A DNA stretch of 64,000 nt, from contig NZ_FNBT01000010.1 of NCBI RefSeq assembly GCF_900102425.1, positions 1 through 64,000 on the forward strand, in the 5' to 3' direction. A program made the position numbers and the translations under genes. Shown one piece after another: positions 59,549 through 64,000 of the stretch. Position 1 is the stretch's first letter; every line of letters starts with the position of its first letter. The notes under the pieces are model-generated. The model made no database searches. It was not told the DNA's origin and worked only from the letters and a program-made list of their open reading frames with translations. Source of the stretch: Blastococcus aurantiacus. Lineage in GTDB: Bacteria; Actinomycetota; Actinomycetes; Mycobacteriales; Geodermatophilaceae.

Positions 59549-61146
59549 TGGGGGCCACCCGACCGCTGCAGCCCGCCTACGACGTCGTGGTCGTCGGCGG
59601 CGGGTCGGCGGGCTGCGTGCTGGCCTACCGGCTCTCCGCCGACCCGGACGTCTCGGTGCTGCTGGTCGAGGCCGGGCCCAGCCACCGCGGCCTGGCCGAG
59701 CTGCTCGACGCCGGCCGCTGGGCCGGGCTGCTGGGCGGGCGGCACGACTGGGGCTACGACTACGCGCCGACCGACCTCGTCGACGGCCGGGTGGTGGCCA
59801 TCCCGCGGGGCCGCGTGCTCGGCGGCTCCAGCAGCATCAACGCGATGCTCTGGTACCGGGGGCACCCCTCGGACTACGACGCCTGGGCCGCGGCCGGGGC
59901 GACCGGCTGGGACTGGGCCGGCCTGCTGCCGTACTTCCGGCGCAGCGAGGACTGGGAGGGCGGCGAATCGGCGCTGCGCGGCGCCGGGGGGCCGATGCGG
60001 GTGGAGACCTCGAAGGCGCCGCACCCCGTGGCCGAGGCGCTGCTGGGCGCTGCCGCCGAGCTCGGGCTCCCGGTGATCGAGGACGCGAACGGCCCGGACA
60101 ACGAGGGCGCCACGCTGGCGAACTTCAACGCCACCACCCGCCCGGACGGCCGGCTGGAGCGGTGGAGCACCGCCCGCGGCTACCTGGAGCCGGTGCTGGA
60201 CCGGCCCAACCTCACCGTCCTCACCGGCAGCGCGGTGCGCCGCGTCGTCCTCCGCGACGGGCGGGCCGTCGGGATCGAGCACGTGGTCGGCGGCCTGCCC
60301 ACGACGACGGCGGCCCGCAGCGGTGTGGTCCTCACCGCGGGCGCGATCGACTCACCGCGGCTGCTGATGCTCTCGGGCATCGGCGACCCGGGGGACCTGG
60401 CCGCCCTCGGCATCCGGCCGGAGGTGCCGCTGCCCGGCGTGGGCCGTGGCTACCAGGACCACCCGCTGCTCATGGGCATGAACGTCCGGGCCCGGGCGCC
60501 GCTGGGTCCGGTCCGGGACAACGGCGGCGGCAGCATGCTCAACTGGCGCAGCTCGCTGGCCGGCGACCACCCCGACCTGCACGCCTTCGTGGTGCAGGGG
60601 CCGCACGCGAGCGCCGAGGTCCGGGCCGAGCACGACCTCTCTGGCGACGTGTTCGCCGTCTCCCCGGGGCTGATGCGCTCGCGCAGCCGGGGGCACGTGC
60701 GGCTGCGGTCGGCCGATCCGGCGGTGGCGCCGGAGGTGCAGCCCAACTTTCTCGCCGAGCCTGCGGACCTCGAGGCGCTCGTGGAGTCGGTGGACACGGT
60801 GATGGACCTGCTCGCGACCGGCCCCTACCGCGCGCTGAGCGCGGGTCCGGCCGCCCCGGACCGCCGGCTGGACCGCGCCGGGAAGGTCCGCTTCGTGCGC
60901 CGGAGCGTGGCGACGTTCTTCCACTCCTGCGGCACCGCGGCGATGGGCTCGGGGGAGGAGGCGGTCGTGGACCCCGGGCTCGCGGTGCGCGGCGTCGACG
61001 GGTTGTGGGTGGCCGACGCCTCGGTCTTCCCGGTCATCCCGACCTGCAACACCCAGTGGCCGGTCATCGCCGTCGCCGAGCGCGCGGCGGAGCTGGTCGG
61101 CGCCGCCATCGGCGCCGGCGTCCTCCAGGAGGCCGTCGGCCGCTGA
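59548..61146 (+). CDS. GMC-family FAD-dependent oxidoreductase (choline dehydrogenase-like)
   Basis: This 532-residue flavoenzyme has the N-terminal dinucleotide fold VVVVGGGSAGCVLAYRLSADP, GGSSSINAMLWYRG (GMC signature 1), TAGAIDSPRLLMLSGIG (signature 2) and the catalytic His in FFHSCGTAAMG with NTQWPVIAVAER near the end. It oxidises a primary or secondary alcohol. The ATG shares one base with the beta-subunit stop (TGATG), so all five catabolic genes from 55533 are contiguous. Confidence 0.9.
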   Translation: MGATRPLQPAYDVVVVGGGSAGCVLAYRLSADPDVSVLLVEAGPSHRGLAELLDAGRWAGLLGGRHDWGYDYAPTDLVDGRVVAIPRGRVLGGSSSINAMLWYRGHPSDYDAWAAAGATGWDWAGLLPYFRRSEDWEGGESALRGAGGPMRVETSKAPHPVAEALLGAAAELGLPVIEDANGPDNEGATLANFNATTRPDGRLERWSTARGYLEPVLDRPNLTVLTGSAVRRVVLRDGRAVGIEHVVGGLPTTTAARSGVVLTAGAIDSPRLLMLSGIGDPGDLAALGIRPEVPLPGVGRGYQDHPLLMGMNVRARAPLGPVRDNGGGSMLNWRSSLAGDHPDLHAFVVQGPHASAEVRAEHDLSGDVFAVSPGLMRSRSRGHVRLRSADPAVAPEVQPNFLAEPADLEALVESVDTVMDLLATGPYRALSAGPAAPDRRLDRAGKVRFVRRSVATFFHSCGTAAMGSGEEAVVDPGLAVRGVDGLWVADASVFPVIPTCNTQWPVIAVAERAAELVGAAIGAGVLQEAVGR

Positions 61147-61219
61147 AGCTGTCCGCACTCTCCCGTTCGCTGCGGCGATGACGATCCCGGCTCCCATGGG
61201 CCGGGGACAGGGACACCGC

Positions 61220-61237
61220 CGGCGCCCGCGGGCGCCG
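61220..61237. terminator. 18-bp perfect palindrome between the GMC and amidohydrolase genes
   Basis: The 18 bases at 61220-61237 (CGGCGCCCG then its complement) are self-complementary. They lie in the 125-base gap after the GMC gene and could end the operon, attenuate it, or act as an operator ahead of the deaminase gene. Confidence 0.4.
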
Positions 61238-61271
61238 CGTCACCCGGTCCTGCCGGGAGAACGGTCGTGCC

Positions 61272-62633
61272 ATGTCGGTCGATCTGCTGATCCGCAACGC
61301 CTCCCACGTCTACGTCGACCGGGGAGTGGAGGTGACCGGCGGGGGCAGCTGGCTCGCCGTGACCGGGGACCGGGTGAGCGGCTACGGCTCCTCGCTGGAC
61401 CCCGAGCCCGAGGCTCTCCGCGTCATCGACGCCGGTGGCCGGCTGGTCACGCCGGGGCTGATCAACACCCACCACCACATCTACCAGAACCTGACCCGCT
61501 CGTTCGGGCCCGCGGTGAACGGTGACCTGTTCACCTGGCTCACCACGCTGTACCCGGTGTGGGCGCGGCTGGACGAGGAGGCGGTGCACACGTCGGCCTA
61601 CATCGGCCTGGCGGAGCTGCTGCTCGGCGGCTGCACCACCTCCACCGACCACCTCTACGTGCATCCGCGGCCGAACCTCGTCGACGCCGAGATCGCCGCG
61701 GCCCGGGAGATCGGCTTCCGGTTCTCGCCGACCCGCGGGTCGATGAGCCGCTCGGAGGAGGAGGGCTACCTGCCGCCCCGGTCGGTGGTGCAGGACCGGG
61801 ACACGATCCTCGCCGACTGCGAGCGCGTGGTGGCCGCCCACCACGACCCCGCGCCCGGGGCGCTGATCCGCGTGGGCCTGGCGCCCTGCTCGCCGTTCAG
61901 CGTGGACGACGGCCTCATGCGGGCCACCGCCGAACTGGCCGAACGGCTCGACGTCCGGCTGCACACGCACCTTGCGGAGGCGGAGTCGGAGATCGACTTC
62001 TGCCGGGAGGTGTACGGGCGCACCCCGGTCGAGCACTTCGAGGACGTCGGGTGGGCCACCGACCGCGCCTGGGTGGCGCACTTCGCCTACCCGAGCGAGG
62101 CGGAGGCGGAGCGGCTGGCCCGCGCCGGCGTCGGGGTGGCGCACTGCCCGAGCTCGAACATGCTGCTGTGTGGCGCCACCGCGAAGGTCCAGCAGTACCG
62201 CGGCTGGGGCGGTCCGGTCGGCCTGGGCTGCGACGGGTCCTCCTCGGCCGACGCCGCGTCGCTGTGGATGGAGGCGCGGGCGGCGCTGCTCGTCGCGCGG
62301 CTGCTGCACGGGCCGGCGTCGATGACGGCGCGCGACGCCCTCGACGTCGGCACCCGGGGCTCGGCGGCCTGCCTGGGCCGGGACGACGAGATCGGCCACC
62401 TGACCGTCGGGGCCCTCGCCGACGTCGTCGTCTGGGACATGGACCCCGTCTCGCTGGCCGGGGCGCACAGCGACCCGGTCGAGGCGTGGCTGCGGTGCGG
62501 TCCGGCGCGGGCGTGGGTGACGACGGTGGGTGGCCGGGTCCTCGTCGAGGACGGTCGGCTGAGGCTGCCCGGCCTGTCCGAGCAGCTGCGGACGCACGAC
62601 CGGATCTCGCGGGAGATGCAGGGCCTGGTCTGA
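61272..62633 (+). CDS. 8-Oxoguanine deaminase-like amidohydrolase
   Basis: This 453-residue amidohydrolase closely follows the 8-oxoguanine deaminase/hydroxydechloroatrazine hydrolase pattern: LINTHHHIYQNLTRSFGPAVNGDLFTWLTTLYPVWARL, LAELLLGGCTTSTDHLYVHP, FRFSPTRGSMSRSEEEG, HTHLAEAESEIDFC, AHFAYPSE, HCPSSNMLL and GLGCDGSSSADAASLWMEAR. The enzyme deaminates 8-oxoguanine (or a similar oxidised purine) to urate. Urate would feed operon A, some 31 kb away. GGGAG lies 12 bases before the ATG. Confidence 0.87.
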   Translation: MSVDLLIRNASHVYVDRGVEVTGGGSWLAVTGDRVSGYGSSLDPEPEALRVIDAGGRLVTPGLINTHHHIYQNLTRSFGPAVNGDLFTWLTTLYPVWARLDEEAVHTSAYIGLAELLLGGCTTSTDHLYVHPRPNLVDAEIAAAREIGFRFSPTRGSMSRSEEEGYLPPRSVVQDRDTILADCERVVAAHHDPAPGALIRVGLAPCSPFSVDDGLMRATAELAERLDVRLHTHLAEAESEIDFCREVYGRTPVEHFEDVGWATDRAWVAHFAYPSEAEAERLARAGVGVAHCPSSNMLLCGATAKVQQYRGWGGPVGLGCDGSSSADAASLWMEARAALLVARLLHGPASMTARDALDVGTRGSAACLGRDDEIGHLTVGALADVVVWDMDPVSLAGAHSDPVEAWLRCGPARAWVTTVGGRVLVEDGRLRLPGLSEQLRTHDRISREMQGLV

Positions 62634-62644
62634 GGAGCCGGGTG

Positions 62645-62670
62645 CCGCCCGCTCACCGGGGGGCGGGCGG
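62645..62670. terminator. Hairpin between converging genes
   Basis: CCGCCCGC (62645-62652) pairs with GCGGGCGG (62663-62670) around a 10-base loop. It lies 11 bases after the deaminase stop and 14 before the converging stop at 62685, so it can serve both strands. Confidence 0.6.
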
Positions 62671-62684
62671 GCCCCGGCCGCAGG

Positions 62685-64000
62685 TCAGTCCCGCAGCGCG
62701 ATGACGACGATCCGTCCGAGCTCGATCCGCTCGAACTCCGGGCCGGTGAGCACCCGGTCCGGGAAGCTGACGTCGTCGCCCACCGTGCGGTTCGGGAAGT
62801 CGTCGACCGTGAAGGGGAGCACCAGCGCCTCGCCGACCCGTGGCAGCACGAGGCCGTCGACCCGGTCGAACTCGTTGTCGCGCAGCAGTTCGGCCGCGCA
62901 CGCCGAGGTCGGGCAGTCGCCGACCTCCTCGAGCAGCTCCACCCGTTCCTCGAACTGCCCGTTCGGATGGGAGTAGATGCTCTTGAAGGTCAGGAACCCG
63001 TGCACCGGCGTCGTGGCGAGCAGGTCCACCTGCGAGGTGACCAGGACGGCCTCGTCCAGGGGGATGTCGGGCCGCAGCGTCCGCCAGGCCGCGCGGACCT
63101 CGGTGACCGGCTCGTCGGCGGGGTCCACGAACAGGGTGGGGATGTAGGGCGGCCCGTCGGGGTCGCCGGCGGGCACCGAGCCGTCGGGGTAGCGCGTGGT
63201 CTGGGCGGTCAGCGCGTGGTGCCCGACCACCCAGTACGACGCGAGGTGGTGGGCCGCCGACGCTGCCGCGCACCCGACGAGGACGACGGCGGCCAGCCTG
63301 GGGAGCCAGGCGGCGCGCGCCCTCCGCTCGGAGTGGCGCAGCCAGCGCCCCAGCCAGTCGGCGGCACCGACCACGCCGGTGGCCAGCAGCACCATCAGGA
63401 GGGCGTCCTGCGTCTTGAAGGCGAGGAAGCCGATGTCGGCCCGCTCGGCGAGAGCGCCGAGTTTCAGCGTGGCGCAGCAGCCGAGGACGGCGAGGCCCAG
63501 CCCGCCGGCGAGCGGGTAGGTGCTGCCGCCGAGGTCCCGGCCACGGAGCCGGCACCAGGCGGCCCAGGCGAGCCAGGCCAGGCCGACCAGCCCGGCGGCC
63601 TGGGCCTCCTCGAACGGCGAGGGCAGCACCAGGTCGTGGCCGCCGAGGACCGAGTAGCGGATCTGCAGGCTGTCCGACGGGAAGCGGAGCCGCGCCACGA
63701 CGAGGGGCACCCAGGTGGGCGTGGACACCACGAGTCCCACGACGCCGATGGCCGCGGCCCGCCGCAGCGGCAGCCGCGGAGGGGGTCGCTCGCCGTCGCG
63801 GCGCGGGAGGCGGCGCCGCACCGCGTCGTAGGCGAGGGCCAGCACGGTGGCGACGCCGAAGGGCAGGAGCCAGTAGGTGTGCACGAGCGCGAGCAGCCCG
63901 AACACCACACCCAGCCGCCAGGCCGGCCACCGGGCGACCCCCGGCGCCCGGACGTCGCGTACGGCCAGCAGCCACCACGGCAGCAGGCAGGCGAGGACCA
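62685..64000 (-). CDS. AftA-like arabinofuranosyltransferase-family membrane protein, 5' end outside window
   Basis: At least 438 residues are visible. About seven hydrophobic helices (for example VFGLLALVHTYWLLPFGVATVLALAY) are followed by a soluble C-terminal domain of about 190 residues: LLATTPVHGFLTFKSIYSHPNGQFEERVELLEEVG, AAELLRDNEFDRVDGLVL and TVDDFPNRTVGDD. This resembles the GT85 arabinogalactan priming enzyme AftA, both in the SHPNGQFEERVELL and DNEFDRVDGL segments and in the helix-then-globular layout. The catalytic N-terminal loops are off the edge. Geodermatophilaceae are not known for mycobacterial arabinogalactan, so another polymer is likely. Confidence 0.55.
   Translation of the reverse strand, partial: VLACLLPWWLLAVRDVRAPGVARWPAWRLGVVFGLLALVHTYWLLPFGVATVLALAYDAVRRRLPRRDGERPPPRLPLRRAAAIGVVGLVVSTPTWVPLVVARLRFPSDSLQIRYSVLGGHDLVLPSPFEEAQAAGLVGLAWLAWAAWCRLRGRDLGGSTYPLAGGLGLAVLGCCATLKLGALAERADIGFLAFKTQDALLMVLLATGVVGAADWLGRWLRHSERRARAAWLPRLAAVVLVGCAAASAAHHLASYWVVGHHALTAQTTRYPDGSVPAGDPDGPPYIPTLFVDPADEPVTEVRAAWRTLRPDIPLDEAVLVTSQVDLLATTPVHGFLTFKSIYSHPNGQFEERVELLEEVGDCPTSACAAELLRDNEFDRVDGLVLPRVGEALVLPFTVDDFPNRTVGDDVSFPDRVLTGPEFERIELGRIVVIALRD

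Noticed and set aside
1-64000. CRISPR array, insertion sequences, tRNA or rRNA genes
   Set aside because: No regularly spaced direct repeats, transposase motifs, terminal inverted repeats with target duplications, or cloverleaf-forming sequence were recognised by eye; a tool scan would be more sensitive.

Overview
The window is very GC-rich with densely packed, mostly overlapping genes, GTG starts and short leaders, as in a high-GC actinobacterium. The best single clue to the family is at 2223-2750. There an in-frame TAG sits exactly where the UGSC (Sec-Gly-Ser-Cys) selenoprotein family carries selenocysteine, and an 8-bp SECIS-like hairpin follows it. UAG-encoded selenocysteine has been reported from Geodermatophilus and Blastococcus, so I infer a member of the Geodermatophilaceae. 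The DUF222/HNH fragment at the left edge fits that group. Three other genes here (42055, 46478, 47096) end in ordinary TAG stops, so the recoding must depend on context.

Layout, left to right. 1-2750: truncated DUF222/HNH gene, then a CPTC thioredoxin-like/UGSC-partner gene translationally coupled to the UAG selenoprotein. 2773-4231: DivIVA-like coiled-coil protein and a small membrane protein. 4455-8351: acyl-CoA ligase plus two acyl-CoA dehydrogenases, ending in a perfect 21-bp bidirectional terminator. 8431-13926: DUF3068 protein, TRIC channel, two MFS exporters and a luciferase-like enzyme. 14195-33003: a nucleobase/ureide region of three minus-strand operons. 33062-43017: flavin enzyme, kinase-like/flippase-like membrane protein, TANGO2 protein, MacB-type ABC exporter and small enzymes. 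43061-51785: two amidohydrolases, a frameshifted amidase, a deaminase, a sugar porter and a fatty acyl-CoA ligase. 52019-62633: a second catabolic operon with its own NMT1-type ABC importer. 62685-64000: truncated AftA-like membrane protein.

The purine region is coherent. Operon A (30373 down to 20138) has ten genes, each overlapping the next: OHCU decarboxylase, HIU hydrolase, uricase, allantoinase, ureidoglycine-glyoxylate aminotransferase, allantoate amidohydrolase, an RpiR-type regulator, a two-gene xanthine dehydrogenase and a guanine deaminase. Together they take guanine through xanthine and urate to glycine and oxalurate. Operon C (19976 down to 14195) encodes an ABC importer, an adenine-deaminase-like enzyme and a 2-oxoglutarate dioxygenase. 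Operon B (33003 down to 30419) encodes an acetamidase/formamidase and an AtzH-amidase fusion that could use the downstream ureides. All three start at promoters sharing the same GAAAC-N7-TCCTA arrangement, so I infer one regulon, perhaps controlled by the RpiR protein.

The plus-strand operon at 52019-61146 combines a fused two-domain permease, binding lipoprotein and ATPase with an aldehyde dehydrogenase, an NtaA/DszA-type flavin monooxygenase, a split TPP decarboxylase and a GMC oxidoreductase. An 8-oxoguanine-deaminase-like gene follows. Its substrate is unknown to me and it is a candidate undescribed pathway. No tRNA, rRNA, CRISPR array, insertion sequence or origin was seen, and no gene-free stretch exceeds 300 bases.
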